This document shows positions 1-8,639 of a DNA stretch of 51,212 nucleotides, piece after piece; the first letter of the stretch is position 1; the number at the start of each line of letters is the position of its first letter. The notes under the pieces are model-generated. The model was not told the origin of the DNA, did no database searches, and worked only from the letters and a program-made list of their open reading frames with translations. The position numbers and the translations under genes are program-made. Source of the DNA: DALYJJ01 sp031969915 (GTDB lineage Bacteria > Acidobacteriota > Terriglobia > Bryobacterales > Bryobacteraceae); the NCBI GenBank assembly GCA_031969915.1, contig DALYJJ010000033.1:1-51212 (forward strand), in the 5' to 3' direction.

Positions 1-1
1 C

Positions 2-154
2 ATTGAATACGCGTTGATGGCGGGCTTCGTCGCCGTCGCCGCCGGCGCGATCATGCCCGGCGTCGCCACCAGCATCAGCCAGATCTTCAGCAAGATCAGC
101 TCGGTGTTGACGAACGCGGCTGCTCAGGGCACGGCGGGTGGCGGCGGTTCCTAA
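2..154 (+). CDS. Flp/Fap-type pilin, C-terminal part (5' end outside window)
   Basis: The frame is open from the window edge and gives 50 residues starting IEYALMAGFVAVAAGAIMPG. A glutamate followed by Tyr-Ala-Leu and a long hydrophobic helix is the hallmark of Flp-type IVb pilins, whose mature N-terminus begins just before this motif. The tail is rich in Gly and Ala and ends GTAGGGGS. Such pilins are processed by a TadV-type prepilin peptidase and assembled by the Tad machinery on the cell surface. The partner genes would lie upstream and are not visible. A strong intrinsic terminator follows 28 nt after the stop. The start codon and the prepilin leader are missing. Confidence 0.8.
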   Translation: MEYALMAGFVAVAAGAIMPGVATSISQIFSKISSVLTNAAAQGTAGGGGS

Positions 155-182
155 ACCACCATCGCACACGCTCGCGAGATCG

Positions 183-216
183 GGCGGGAGCGGCCTCGAG
201 GCCGTTCCCGCCTTTT
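183..216 (+). terminator. Intrinsic terminator of the Flp pilin gene
   Basis: Positions 183-195 and 200-212 form a 13-bp stem with one G-U pair and a TCGA loop, followed directly by TTTT. This is a canonical rho-independent terminator on the plus strand. It also separates the pilin gene from the convergent gene ending at 238. Confidence 0.9.
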
Positions 217-237
217 CGCTTTTCAGGGGGAGAATTT

Positions 238-1536
238 CTATCTTGGCGCAGCTTGCGTAGTAACTTGCGCCGTCCACTCGGGCAGTCCCGCCAGGTTTCC
301 CGCTTCGTCGAAGGGCAGTTCCCGCGGCCCATCCAGAATTTCGAGCGCCGGATTACTCTGAATTTCGCCGATCAGGTTCTCGCTCATCCCCAGCGTGCTG
401 AGTTCGAGGGTGTTTCGAATCCAGGCGATGGTGACTTCGCCGGGGTCGAACTTACCGACGGTGGGCCAGATCTTAGCCAGGCATTCGCGGTCTGTGGCGT
501 AATGGATGGGCGTTCGAATGGCGGCGGGGGTGGAGGCGGTGAGGGAATTGATCGAAGTCGGCGTCCAGTCGATCTTTTCGAGGATCCGGTCGTGAATCAC
601 GTCCGCCATCCCGAGCCCGACACCGTTGTTATAGGTATTCGCGCTCAGATCGCGGAGGAAGATGCGATCGATGGGCGGGGCGGTGTCCCAGGGATTGTAG
701 ACGCCCTGCACGCTCCGGTTGACCACCTTGGTGTCCATGCCCGCGCCGCTGATGTTTTTTCCGATCTCATCGAGAATCAGGATGTTGAGCGCGGACACGG
801 GAATCCGTCCCATCCAGGACTTGACCAGGGCCAGCAACTCCTCTTCGTGGCGTTCCATGTTTTCGACGGGGACGGCTGCGATTTTGCCCGTACGGTGGTT
901 GGCGTCCTCGAGGATGGCCAGGCCGCCGAGGATCTTGCCGCACTGGAGGACCTGCCGGCCAACGGTGCGAACGACGTTCTCCAGGCCCATGCGGTAGGCG
1001 TAGGTGTGGTAGCGCTGGGCGCCGGCGAACTTGCCGAGGCCGATGGCCATCATCTTGAACAGCCCGCTCTCGATGCTCGCCGCGAAGTCGGTATGCCATT
1101 TCACGCGGCCCACCATCATCACGCCGTCGCTCTCCCAGGCGGCGCGGTCGAGAAAGGCTTCGATTCCCTCCGGGGTCTTGCCGAGGGAAACCACCTCCAA
1201 CTGGCTGATCACCGGACAGCCCATGGTCTCCGGGGTGATGCCGTAGTGGGCGAGCACATCGGCCTGGCCTGCCGCGGTGGCCGCGCCGTGGCTGCCCATG
1301 GCCGGGAACAGGAACGGCGAGACTCCCTGCTCCTGCCACCACTCGACGGCGGACCGGACGATCAGCGCGATGTTCGCGATGCCCCGGCTGCCGACGCCGA
1401 CCGCCACCTTCGCACCCGGCCGCAGGCGCGCGGCGAAGTTTGAGGCCGCCAACTCCTGGCGCACCGCGGCGCGAATATCCTTCAGGCTCCGGTCAGGGAA
1501 GTGCTGGCGAACCAGGTACAGGCGAGGCAATTCCAT
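238..1536 (-). CDS. LarA-like (DUF2088, lactate-racemase N-terminal domain) protein
   Basis: A 432-residue soluble protein of the DUF2088/LarA superfamily. The characterised member LarA is a nickel-pincer lactate racemase using H108, H174, K184 and H200. Here His83 (in GSHG), His148 (in KWHTD), Lys161 and His177 sit in the same order. The spacings are 65, 13 and 16, against 66, 10 and 16 in LarA, so the cofactor and catalytic residues look kept apart from a 3-residue insertion. The substrate is unknown; lactate or another 2-hydroxy acid is possible. It lies 36 nt downstream of an L-rhamnose isomerase on the same strand, and rhamnose catabolism can yield lactaldehyde and lactate, but the link is inference. 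It has its own -10 box (1544-1549) 7 nt before the ATG. Confidence 0.75.
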   Translation of the reverse strand: MELPRLYLVRQHFPDRSLKDIRAAVRQELAASNFAARLRPGAKVAVGVGSRGIANIALIVRSAVEWWQEQGVSPFLFPAMGSHGAATAAGQADVLAHYGITPETMGCPVISQLEVVSLGKTPEGIEAFLDRAAWESDGVMMVGRVKWHTDFAASIESGLFKMMAIGLGKFAGAQRYHTYAYRMGLENVVRTVGRQVLQCGKILGGLAILEDANHRTGKIAAVPVENMERHEEELLALVKSWMGRIPVSALNILILDEIGKNISGAGMDTKVVNRSVQGVYNPWDTAPPIDRIFLRDLSANTYNNGVGLGMADVIHDRILEKIDWTPTSINSLTASTPAAIRTPIHYATDRECLAKIWPTVGKFDPGEVTIAWIRNTLELSTLGMSENLIGEIQSNPALEILDGPRELPFDEAGNLAGLPEWTAQVTTQAAPR

Positions 1537-1543
1537 GCCCCGG

Positions 1544-1552
1544 ATTATAGCA
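1544..1552 (-). promoter_or_regulatory. Extended -10 promoter just upstream of the LarA-like gene
   Basis: On the minus strand the sequence reads TGCTATAAT, a perfect extended -10 element. Seven nucleotides separate it from the ATG at 1536, which places the expected transcription start at or one base before the start codon. No ribosome binding site is present. No good -35 is visible, as is usual with an extended -10. The gene is therefore probably read from a leaderless mRNA. Confidence 0.6.
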
Positions 1553-1572
1553 GCGGCTCCGCAGGGCGCCTT

Positions 1573-2763
1573 TTATGCGTAGCTGCCGGCGGCGGCGCGG
1601 TTGCGCTGGGCGCGTTCGGCGGAGACGCGCTCCAGATAGCCGCTGGCGCGGTAGGCCTTGATCGGATCGGCGGGCAGCCCCTTGGCCTTCCGCCAATCGG
1701 CGACGATCGGGCGGACATCGGTGTAGAACGCCGCCTTGAGCGTCTCCTCGGCGTCCACCAGGTGGCAGGCCTGCTGGGCGGCGGCGAGAGCGGCGCGGTC
1801 CACCAGCGCCGCGCGCACGTAGAGTTCCTGGGCCATCGTCGCGGTCTGGATCATCTCCTCGATCCGCGGCTTCAGGTTGTGGCTCTGGTCGATCATGTAG
1901 GCGATGTCGGCGCGCCGGCCGGTCTCCCATTCGAAGTAGCAGATCTCATGGAAGATGCGGAACACCTGGTAGGGATCGATGGAGCCGAGGGTGAGGTCGT
2001 CGTCGGCGTAGCGGCGGTCGTTGAAGTGGAAGCCGCCGAGCATGTCCTCGGCGAGCAGCCAGGCGACGATCTGCTCGATGTTCTGGGCCTGGTAGTGATG
2101 GCCGGTGTCCACCAGCACGCGCGCCTGCGGACCGGCTGCCTTGGCGAGCAGAAACGCCATGCCCCAATCGGCGATGTCGGTGTGATAGAACGCGGGCTCG
2201 AAGGGCTTGTACTCCACCAGCATGCGCTGCTGCGGGGCCAGGTGGCGGTGCAACTCGCGGAGCCCCTCCTCGAACCACCGCTTGCGCGCGCGGATGCTCG
2301 CCGTGCCCGGATAGTTCGACCCGTCGGCAAACCACAGGGAGAGGTCGCGGCTGCCGGTGATCGTCCCGATCTGGACGCTGTCGATCATGTGTTCGAGCGC
2401 CGCCTGGCGCACGACGGCATCCGGGTTGCCCAGCGAGCCGAACTTGTAGTGCTGGTCCTGGAACACGTTCGGGTTGATGGCGCCGATGCGGACGCCGTAC
2501 TTGCGCGCCGCCTCGCTGACGGCGTGCGCGTCGCCGCTGCCGTTGGGGAAGTCCCAGAGCACATGCACCGCTACCGTGGGGCAGCAGCCGGTAAACCTGT
2601 GCACCTGGCCGGCGTCGCTCAGCTTTTCCTCCGTCGAGGTGGCGGCCGCGTCCTGCAGGAACTTGCCGAAGCGGGTGCCGGTGTTGGCGAACCCCCAGGA
2701 CGGGAGTTCGATCGCGAAGTGGTCCAGGGCCTTCCAGGCCGCTTCGATCTGGTTGGTGGTCAT
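1573..2763 (-). CDS. rhaI: L-rhamnose isomerase, RhaI (Pseudomonas stutzeri) type
   Basis: A 396-residue TIM-barrel sugar isomerase that interconverts L-rhamnose and L-rhamnulose in the cytoplasm with a divalent metal pair. All catalytic-site metal ligands known in the P. stutzeri enzyme (E219, D254, H257, H281, D289, D291, D327) are found at a constant offset of 35: E184 (VEYKP), D219 and H222 (VDTGHH), H246 (GGFHFND), D254, D256 (ADDDL) and D292. This makes the family call secure; these isomerases are often broad in substrate. A -10-like TAGAAT at 2775-2780 precedes the ATG by 11 nt and there is no clear ribosome binding site. The LarA-like gene follows downstream, and a separate L-rhamnose mutarotase gene lies at 17552. 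No rhamnulokinase or aldolase is seen. Confidence 0.93.
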   Translation of the reverse strand: MTTNQIEAAWKALDHFAIELPSWGFANTGTRFGKFLQDAAATSTEEKLSDAGQVHRFTGCCPTVAVHVLWDFPNGSGDAHAVSEAARKYGVRIGAINPNVFQDQHYKFGSLGNPDAVVRQAALEHMIDSVQIGTITGSRDLSLWFADGSNYPGTASIRARKRWFEEGLRELHRHLAPQQRMLVEYKPFEPAFYHTDIADWGMAFLLAKAAGPQARVLVDTGHHYQAQNIEQIVAWLLAEDMLGGFHFNDRRYADDDLTLGSIDPYQVFRIFHEICYFEWETGRRADIAYMIDQSHNLKPRIEEMIQTATMAQELYVRAALVDRAALAAAQQACHLVDAEETLKAAFYTDVRPIVADWRKAKGLPADPIKAYRASGYLERVSAERAQRNRAAAGSYA

Positions 2764-2836
2764 GGCTGCCGGTCATTCTATCGCGGGAAGAGTGAGAAAT
2801 TCGGGCCCGGGCGGAACTATCTCCTCGGGAGGAACC

Positions 2837-3292
2837 ATGCGCGGCCGAATCGTGCTGATCGGGCTACTCGGGGTCCTTTTGGTCCCGGGCGCGGAAATCG
2901 GGGGGCGGGTGGAGTATGTCGGCGGCACGGTCGGCTCGATGGAGCAGCGAGCCTCCGGGCGGCTGGTGGTCAGTGACGAAGTCACGCTCCTGCTCCGGCT
3001 GGACAAGCAGGAGCTGCGAGTTCCGTTTGAGAAAGTCAACCTCCTCGAGTACGGACAGAAAGCCAGCCGCCGGATCGGGATGGCGGTGCTGGTTTCGCCG
3101 ATGTTCCTGCTCACCAAGAAGCGGGCGCATTTCCTGACGGTGGGATACGAGGATCCCGCCGGGCGGCAGCAGGCGATGGTCTTCCGGGTGGAGAAGGACG
3201 ACATTCGCAGCGTATTGGTGGCGCTGGAGGCGCGGACCGGGCTGAAGGTGCAATACCAGGACGAAGAGGCGCGCAAGGCGGGCAAGGGATGA
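2837..3292 (+). CDS. Small secreted protein of unknown function
   Basis: The ATG at 2837 follows a GGGAGGA ribosome binding site and opens a signal peptide (MRGRIVLIGLLGVLLVPGAE) on a 151-residue product. The mature part begins GGRVEYVGGTVGSM and looks like a beta-rich domain, with a short hydrophobic stretch (IGMAVLVSPMFLLT) in the middle and a charged C-terminus. I do not recognise a named family. The stop overlaps the start of the next gene by 4 nt (ATGA), so the two are translationally coupled and probably work together in the envelope. Longer upstream in-frame starts run antisense through the rhamnose isomerase and are not credible. Confidence 0.75.
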   Translation: MRGRIVLIGLLGVLLVPGAEIGGRVEYVGGTVGSMEQRASGRLVVSDEVTLLLRLDKQELRVPFEKVNLLEYGQKASRRIGMAVLVSPMFLLTKKRAHFLTVGYEDPAGRQQAMVFRVEKDDIRSVLVALEARTGLKVQYQDEEARKAGKG

Positions 3293-3849
3293 CCGTGCTG
3301 CACTGGCTTCCGGCTCTATTTCTGCTCGCGCCGCCGCCCGCGGGGGACGACCACGGCGCGCAGTTGCTCCAGGTGCGGCGGGTGTACGTCGAGAAGTTCA
3401 CCGGGGGCGACTCGGCGGCCCAGGTCCGCGACATGATCATCAGCAGCCTCGCCGCGACGCGGCTGTTCATCATCACCGAGAACGAAGAAAAGGCCGATGC
3501 CGTGCTCCGCGGTTCGGCCGAGGACCTGGTCTTTACGGACACCTTCCAATCGAGCGAGGGCCTCAGCGCGAATGTGGGCGGCGGGCGCTCGCGGAGCGGA
3601 TCGCGGGGCGCGGGCTTTGGTTCGGCGGGCGTGAGCGATCATGAATCGGTCCGCATCACGGAGCGGAAGCACGAAGCCACGGCCGCGGTGCGCCTGCTGA
3701 ATCGCGAGGGGGACGTGATCTGGTCGGCGACGGAGGAGAGCCTGGGGGGCAAGTTCCGCAGTGCCAGCGCGGACGTGGCCGCCAAGGTCGCGAAGCGGCT
3801 GTCCGATTCCTACGAGAAAGCCCGGCGCGAGCGCTGGTCAGCCCGCTAG
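3289..3849 (+). CDS. Small secreted protein, resembling CsgG/LpoB-type periplasmic domains
   Basis: A 186-residue protein with an N-terminal signal-like segment (VLHWLPALFLLAPPP). The pattern 'V-x-x-F-x-G... x-IIxxLxxxxLFxITExxxxADAVLxG' around residues 32-70 resembles CsgG/LpoB-like folds, which raise a short-lived ligand-binding alpha/beta domain in the periplasm. The middle (residues about 90-120) is Gly/Ser/Arg-rich and probably disordered, and the end is helical and basic. It overlaps the preceding secreted-protein gene by 4 nt. The similarity is by eye and weak, so no function is assigned. Confidence 0.7.
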   Translation: MTVLHWLPALFLLAPPPAGDDHGAQLLQVRRVYVEKFTGGDSAAQVRDMIISSLAATRLFIITENEEKADAVLRGSAEDLVFTDTFQSSEGLSANVGGGRSRSGSRGAGFGSAGVSDHESVRITERKHEATAAVRLLNREGDVIWSATEESLGGKFRSASADVAAKVAKRLSDSYEKARRERWSAR

Positions 3850-3912
3850 AGGGCTCCGCCAACAGCCTCATATTGCTGCACCATTATCCGATGAGGATGA
3901 TGGAGGGGCAGG

Positions 3913-6132
3913 TTGGAAAAGAGGCGCACCGGCCGGAGTGTTCTGCGGGTGGCAATGCTGCAAGACGCGGCGTTCGCCGGCGCGACGTTCCTGATTCTGA
4001 CGCTGGTCGGCCTACACCTGGCGGAACGGCAACTGTCGCTCGTGCTAGAACGGCGCGGAGAGCAGTTGGCGACGCTGCTCGGAACCTGGTGGGGGAAGGC
4101 GCCGTCGCCTGCGGAAGCCAGAGCCTGGACGAAGCTGGCGCTCGAGATTCAAGATCTGGATTCCGTCCGTGTGACCAGCCCGGAGGGCGCCCCCCTGTTC
4201 ACGTTCTCGCGTTCCACGCACGATCGGCCCGAGGTCCTGGTGCGGCGTCCGTCCAGCGCCGGTTCGATCGAGGTAGGCGTCTGCCGGGACCATTTTGCGC
4301 CGCTCTGGAAACCGGCCTATGGGCTGATCGCCGCCGCCGGCATCATCATGGTGCCCTTGCTCGTGATGTTGCGGTGTTGGCGGCTGCGGCGGCTGTTCCG
4401 GCCGCTGTCGGCGCTGGTGGAATGCGCGCGGCAGGTGGGCGCGGGCGACTTGCGCCAGCACGCCCCCGTGTACGGTTTTGAGGAGTTCGGAATGCTCGCC
4501 GACGCCTTTAACCGGATGGTGGAAGAACTGCGCGCGTCGCGCGAGGAGTTGCTGGTCCGCATCCATGAGGGTCAGGAGGCCAACCGGCTGAAGGGCGAGT
4601 TCGTGGCCAACGTGAGCCATGAGATCCGCACCCCGATGAACGGCATCCTGGGCATGACGGAACTGGCCCTCGATACCCAGCTCAACCCCGAACAGCGCGA
4701 GTATCTGAACATCGTGCGCGACTCAGCGCGGTCACTGCTTTCGGTGATCAACGACATTCTGGATTTCTCGAAGATGGAAGCGGGCAAGCTGGAGATGGAC
4801 GACGCGGAATTCGATTTGAGAGAACGGTTGGAGGGGGCCATCCGGATGGTCGCTTTCCGCGCCCACCAGAAGCGCCTGGAGTTCATCTTTGCCGTCGACA
4901 CCGCGGTTCCGGAACTGGTGCGCGGCGATTCCAGCCGCCTGCGCCAGGTGCTCATCAACCTCTGCGGGAACGCCGTGAAGTTCACCTCCGAAGGGGAGGT
5001 GGTGGTGCGTGTGGACCTGGTGACACGCAACGGCGACCGGGCTCGGCTGCGCTTCTCGGTGGCGGACACGGGGGCGGGCATTCCGGAGAGCCATATTCGG
5101 TCGATCTTCGAGCCGTTCCGCCAGGCCGACGGCTCCTCCACCCGGTTACACGGCGGCACCGGGCTCGGCCTGACGATCTCACGGCGCCTGGTGGAACTGA
5201 TGGGGGGCGATCTCCGGGTAGAAAGCGAGGCCGGCCGCGGCAGTTGCTTCTCCTTCGAGCTCGACCTGCGGACGCCCGCGCCGCGCAAGCGCGCCCTGGT
5301 CACACGCCAGTTGATCGGCTTCCACGTGCTGGTGGTCGACGACAACCAGACGAACCTGCGCGTTCTGGAGGGCTTCCTTCGCCCCTGGGGTGTGCGGGCG
5401 TCTTGTGCCTCTTCGGGATTCGAAGCGCTGGCGGCGCTTGAGACGGCGCGGCAGCGCGGCGATCCGTACAACGTCTTGCTGACTGACGTCCAGATGCCCA
5501 ACATGGACGGGTTCCAACTGATCGCGGAGGTCCGGCGGCGCGTGGAGTACCAGGGGCTCCCGGTGCTCATGTTGACGTCGTCCGATCTACCGGGCGATCT
5601 GGCGCGCTCGCGCGCGCTCGGCGTCGCCGACTATCTTGTGAAGCCGGTGTCGCCCAACGAACTTCGAGCGCTCCTGCTCCGGGTGGCGTCGGAGCATCCG
5701 CCGGTGCAGAAACTGGACGAGCCCGAGCACGGCAACGAGCCGCTGCGCCGGCTCTCGGTGCTGCTGGCCGAAGACAATCGCGTGAACCAGGCGCTGGCCG
5801 ACAAGCTTCTCAAGCGCCGGGGACACACCGTCAGGACGGTGAACAACGGGCGCGAAGCGCTCGAGGCCCTGTCATCGGAGAGCTACGATGTCGTGCTCAT
5901 GGACGTCCAGATGCCCGAGATGGACGGGTTCGAGGCCACGCACGCGATCCGCGAACGGGAGAAGGGCACGGGCGGCCACGTCCCGATCGTGGCGCTCACC
6001 GCGCACGTGATGCGAGGCGATGACGAACGGTGCCGCGCCGCGGGCATGGACACCTACCTGCCCAAGCCGTACAGCGCGTATGACCTCTACCGGGTGATTG
6101 AAGAGATCGCCGGACCCAGCTCCGAGTCCTAG
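3913..6132 (+). CDS. Hybrid sensor histidine kinase with two receiver domains
   Basis: A 739-residue inner-membrane kinase. TM helices lie at about 15-37 and 136-155 and bracket a short periplasmic sensor region. A HAMP linker (about 157-210) leads to the HisKA domain with phospho-acceptor His236 (NVSHEIRTPMNG). The ATPase domain has the N-box Asn353, G1 DTGAG (Asp385) and G2 GTGLGL (415-420). Two receiver domains follow, with phospho-acceptors Asp525 and Asp664 and conserved Lys577 and Lys718. There is no Hpt domain, so the phosphorelay must use a separate protein. The start is TTG at 3913, chosen because of the strong GGAGGGG site 5 nt upstream; an ATG at 3955 would cut into the first TM helix. 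The downstream gene is convergent, 1 nt away. The signal sensed is unknown. Confidence 0.93.
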   Translation: MEKRRTGRSVLRVAMLQDAAFAGATFLILTLVGLHLAERQLSLVLERRGEQLATLLGTWWGKAPSPAEARAWTKLALEIQDLDSVRVTSPEGAPLFTFSRSTHDRPEVLVRRPSSAGSIEVGVCRDHFAPLWKPAYGLIAAAGIIMVPLLVMLRCWRLRRLFRPLSALVECARQVGAGDLRQHAPVYGFEEFGMLADAFNRMVEELRASREELLVRIHEGQEANRLKGEFVANVSHEIRTPMNGILGMTELALDTQLNPEQREYLNIVRDSARSLLSVINDILDFSKMEAGKLEMDDAEFDLRERLEGAIRMVAFRAHQKRLEFIFAVDTAVPELVRGDSSRLRQVLINLCGNAVKFTSEGEVVVRVDLVTRNGDRARLRFSVADTGAGIPESHIRSIFEPFRQADGSSTRLHGGTGLGLTISRRLVELMGGDLRVESEAGRGSCFSFELDLRTPAPRKRALVTRQLIGFHVLVVDDNQTNLRVLEGFLRPWGVRASCASSGFEALAALETARQRGDPYNVLLTDVQMPNMDGFQLIAEVRRRVEYQGLPVLMLTSSDLPGDLARSRALGVADYLVKPVSPNELRALLLRVASEHPPVQKLDEPEHGNEPLRRLSVLLAEDNRVNQALADKLLKRRGHTVRTVNNGREALEALSSESYDVVLMDVQMPEMDGFEATHAIREREKGTGGHVPIVALTAHVMRGDDERCRAAGMDTYLPKPYSAYDLYRVIEEIAGPSSES

Positions 6133-6133
6133 C

Positions 6134-6400
6134 CTAGAGGCTCACCCGGATCTGCTTCCGCTGCGACGTTTCGCCGGCCACCAGCACCACACGCTCTCTC
6201 CCGACACCGAGGCTCGCCGCCAGGAATTCGATCAGGGCGGCGTTGGCCCTTCCCTTCTCCGCCGCTGCCGCCACGCGGACCTTGTACGCGCCGTCGGCCA
6301 TGCGTCCGGCGAACTCGGTCCGCGGGCTCTTGGGGATGACCTTGACCGAGAGATGCAGGACACGCTCGGCCCGCAGCCGGGCGCGTAACTCCTCTTCCAT
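6134..6400 (-). CDS. DUF167 (YggU/UPF0235) family protein
   Basis: An 88-residue protein with the family pattern: a beta strand LHLSVKVIPKSPRTEF, then YKVRVAAAAEKGRANAALIEFLAASLGV and a closing VVLVAGETSQRKQIRV. The motif with Lys-Gly-Arg-Ala-Asn-Ala and the terminal GETSQRKQIRV are diagnostic of DUF167. The biochemical role of the family is not established. It is the last gene of a probable minus-strand operon (tldD, pmbA, membrane protein, receiver, DUF167), 14 nt after the receiver gene. Confidence 0.9.
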   Translation of the reverse strand: MEEELRARLRAERVLHLSVKVIPKSPRTEFAGRMADGAYKVRVAAAAEKGRANAALIEFLAASLGVGRERVVLVAGETSQRKQIRVSL

Positions 6401-6414
6401 CGTTTGGGGCTCCG

Positions 6415-6783
6415 TTACTCGCCGGAGGCCTGGGTCAGCCCGGCCACGATGCGCAGCACGCGCTCAGACCGGGCCGGCTTCCGCAGGCAGGTGCTGACCA
6501 GCCGCGACTCGGGAGCTTTGTTGAGGTCATCCATCCAACCCGAGAGGACGACGATCGGGACCTGCGCCGAATGGGCGTGGATCGCACGGATCAGCGCGAG
6601 GCCGTCGGCCGAAGTGGGAATCCGGAGGTCCATCAGCACCAGGCCGGGGGTGGCGCGGAGCAGCGCCTCTTCCGCCTGCGCGGCGCTGGCGGCGAGTTCC
6701 ACGCAGTGGCCTTCCCGCTCGAGCAGCAGACCGCGGATGGAGAGCTGATCGGGGTCGTCGTCAACGAGCAGGATGCGAGCCAT
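6415..6783 (-). CDS. Single-domain response regulator (receiver only)
   Basis: A 122-residue CheY-like protein. It has the acidic pocket DDD at 8-10, phospho-acceptor Asp52 (VLMDLRIP), Ser81 in the Thr/Ser switch position (VVLSGW) and Lys102 (LRKP). There is no output domain. Sequence between the switch and the lysine is unusual (SGWMDDLNKAPESRLVSTCLRKP). It sits in the tldD-pmbA operon, 6 nt behind the membrane-protein gene. The hybrid kinase encoded at 3913-6132 is close by but convergent, so a partnership is possible but unproven. Confidence 0.9.
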   Translation of the reverse strand: MARILLVDDDPDQLSIRGLLLEREGHCVELAASAAQAEEALLRATPGLVLMDLRIPTSADGLALIRAIHAHSAQVPIVVLSGWMDDLNKAPESRLVSTCLRKPARSERVLRIVAGLTQASGE

Positions 6784-6789
6784 AGCGGA

Positions 6790-7278
6790 TTATTGCGCAA
6801 ACTGAATCTGGGCGATCACCATTTGGGGGAGGCTCTGGTTCCAACTCTGCGCGAGGTTGTCGAAGGGCAGCCGGAAGGTGCGGGTTTCTCCGGGCTTGAG
6901 GGGGCCGCCGCGCTGGCGCACGATGGGCACTTTTTCGCGCAGCACAACCTGGCCGTAAGGGTCGTAGAAGATGCAATTGATTTCGATCAGCGCGATGGCG
7001 CGCTCGCCTTTATTGGTGATCTTGCCGGTGATCTCCACCAGTTGCGACTGCAGGTAGCTCTCGGTCGCCTTCATGTCCACTTCGCTCAGGGCGAGGTTCT
7101 TCACGTAGGCGCGCGCCTCCCCGGCCGAGGCGGAGGGCGCAGGCGCCGCGGCGCGCCGCAACTGAAAGAGGTAGATCGCTCCGCCCGCCACGCCCAGGAT
7201 CACAATCACCAAAGCGACGACGAAAAGCGCCGCACCCCGCGTGGCGGCGGGGCGCGAGATGTAGGAAGAGTGCGCCAT
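6790..7278 (-). CDS. Membrane-anchored protein with FxLYD/DUF2393-like domain
   Basis: A 162-residue protein with a cytoplasmic N-tail, one TM helix at about 17-40 (ALFVVALVIVILGVAGGAIYLF), a short Ala/Pro linker and a C-terminal beta-sandwich-like domain outside the membrane. The domain holds 'VEITGKITNKGERAIALIEINCIFYDPYGQVV' and 'PLKPGETRTFRLPFD', the pattern of FxLYD/DUF2393 domains that look like small Ig-type folds. The role is unknown. It is 11 nt after pmbA and 6 nt before the receiver gene, so it is probably co-transcribed with both. Confidence 0.75.
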   Translation of the reverse strand: MAHSSYISRPAATRGAALFVVALVIVILGVAGGAIYLFQLRRAAAPAPSASAGEARAYVKNLALSEVDMKATESYLQSQLVEITGKITNKGERAIALIEINCIFYDPYGQVVLREKVPIVRQRGGPLKPGETRTFRLPFDNLAQSWNQSLPQMVIAQIQFAQ

Positions 7279-7289
7279 AGGAAAGGTTC

Positions 7290-8639
7290 TCAGCGGCCGC
7301 TCACGGTCATCTCGCCCAGCAACAGCGTCGGCGCCGCGGTGGAGCCGCGAAACTCCAGGTCGCTTCCCACGGCTTCGATGCCCTGGTACATCTGCGCCAG
7401 ATTGCCGGCGATGGTGACCTCGGAGACAGGATACGCCAACTCTCCGTTCTCGATCCAGATGCCCGCCGCGCCGCGCGAGTAGTCGCCGGTCACGATGTTC
7501 ACGCCGAAACCGAGCAATTCGGTAACGTAGAAGCCGTTCTTCACCGATCCGATGAGCTTCTCGGGTGGATCGGCGCCCGGCTCCGCGAAGAAATTCCCGT
7601 GGCCGATTCCGGCGTTGCCGGTGATTCCCCGGGAGGCATTGCCGGTGGTCTTCATGCCCAGCTTGCGCGCGGTGTAGGTATTCAAGAGGTAGCTCTTGAG
7701 GACCCCTTTCTCAATCACCACGGTGCGCCGGGAAGGCACGCCCTCGTCGTCGAACGGCGACGTGCCGAACAACCCGGGGATGGTGCCGTCGTCCACCACG
7801 GTGAGCTTCTCGCTCGCTACCTTTTCGCCGAGTTTGCCCGCCAGGAACGAGGCCTTCCGATAGACCGCCTCTCCGTGGATGGCTTCGAAAATGTGATCGA
7901 GCAGCGAGCGCGCCGTGCGCTGTTCGAAGATCACGGGCACGGTCTGGGTTGCGACTTTGCGGGCGTCCAAACGCCGTAGCGCCCGTTGGGCCGCGCGGCG
8001 GCCGACGTCGGCGGCCGGCTCGAGCTTTTCCGCGGAGCGCGCGGCGGTGTACCAGTAATCGCGTTCCATGCGGTCGCCGCTCTTCACCACGGGCACGACG
8101 CTCAACGAACAACTGGTTGCGCGATAGCTGCCGGTGAAGCCGCGGGAGTTGGCGAACACGCGCAGGCCGGTGTGGGAGTCGAAGGAAGCGCCTTCGGAGT
8201 TGGTGACTCGCTCGTCGTAGGCGAGCGCGGCGTCTTCCGCCTCGCGCGCCTGGGCGATCTTGTAGGCCGTCTCAAGTCGGTCCACCGAATCGCTGTACAG
8301 CCCGAGGTCGCCCTCGACGCGCCCCAGCTCATCGGGCTCGGGCAGGCCGGCGTAGGGGTCCTCGGTGGTGATGCGCAGCAGGTCCATGGCCGACCGGACC
8401 ATTCGTTCGATGCCCTCCGCCGACAGGTCGGACGTGTACGACGAACCGGCGCGTTTGCCGGAGAGCACCCGCAGGCCCGCGCCGCGCGAACCGGCTTCCT
8501 TGAGGCTCTCCACTTCCCGCATCCGCATCGCGACCGAGAACTCATCGCCCTCGGAAATGGTGCACTCAGCGTCCGTGGCGCCGGCCGCCAGCGCCTGTCT
8601 CACAACCTCGGCGGCCAACTGCTCGTATTCGTGGTTCAA
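7290..8639 (-). CDS. pmbA: PmbA/TldE subunit of the TldD-TldE peptidase
   Basis: A 449-residue TldD/PmbA-family protein. The N-terminal domain has the family signature (GLRVLSGKRAGSSYTSDLS) and the C-terminal part ends with the conserved 'GNLAQMYQGIEAVGSDLEFRGSTAAPTLLLGEMTV'. It lacks the zinc motif HExxxH, as TldE/PmbA subunits do, and is expected to pair with TldD to form the active cytoplasmic metalloprotease that trims modified peptides. The start codon overlaps the tldD stop by 4 nt (ATGA), so the two are coupled. Such pairs mature microcin-like and other peptides; no peptide precursor is seen nearby. Confidence 0.93.
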   Translation of the reverse strand: MNHEYEQLAAEVVRQALAAGATDAECTISEGDEFSVAMRMREVESLKEAGSRGAGLRVLSGKRAGSSYTSDLSAEGIERMVRSAMDLLRITTEDPYAGLPEPDELGRVEGDLGLYSDSVDRLETAYKIAQAREAEDAALAYDERVTNSEGASFDSHTGLRVFANSRGFTGSYRATSCSLSVVPVVKSGDRMERDYWYTAARSAEKLEPAADVGRRAAQRALRRLDARKVATQTVPVIFEQRTARSLLDHIFEAIHGEAVYRKASFLAGKLGEKVASEKLTVVDDGTIPGLFGTSPFDDEGVPSRRTVVIEKGVLKSYLLNTYTARKLGMKTTGNASRGITGNAGIGHGNFFAEPGADPPEKLIGSVKNGFYVTELLGFGVNIVTGDYSRGAAGIWIENGELAYPVSEVTIAGNLAQMYQGIEAVGSDLEFRGSTAAPTLLLGEMTVSGR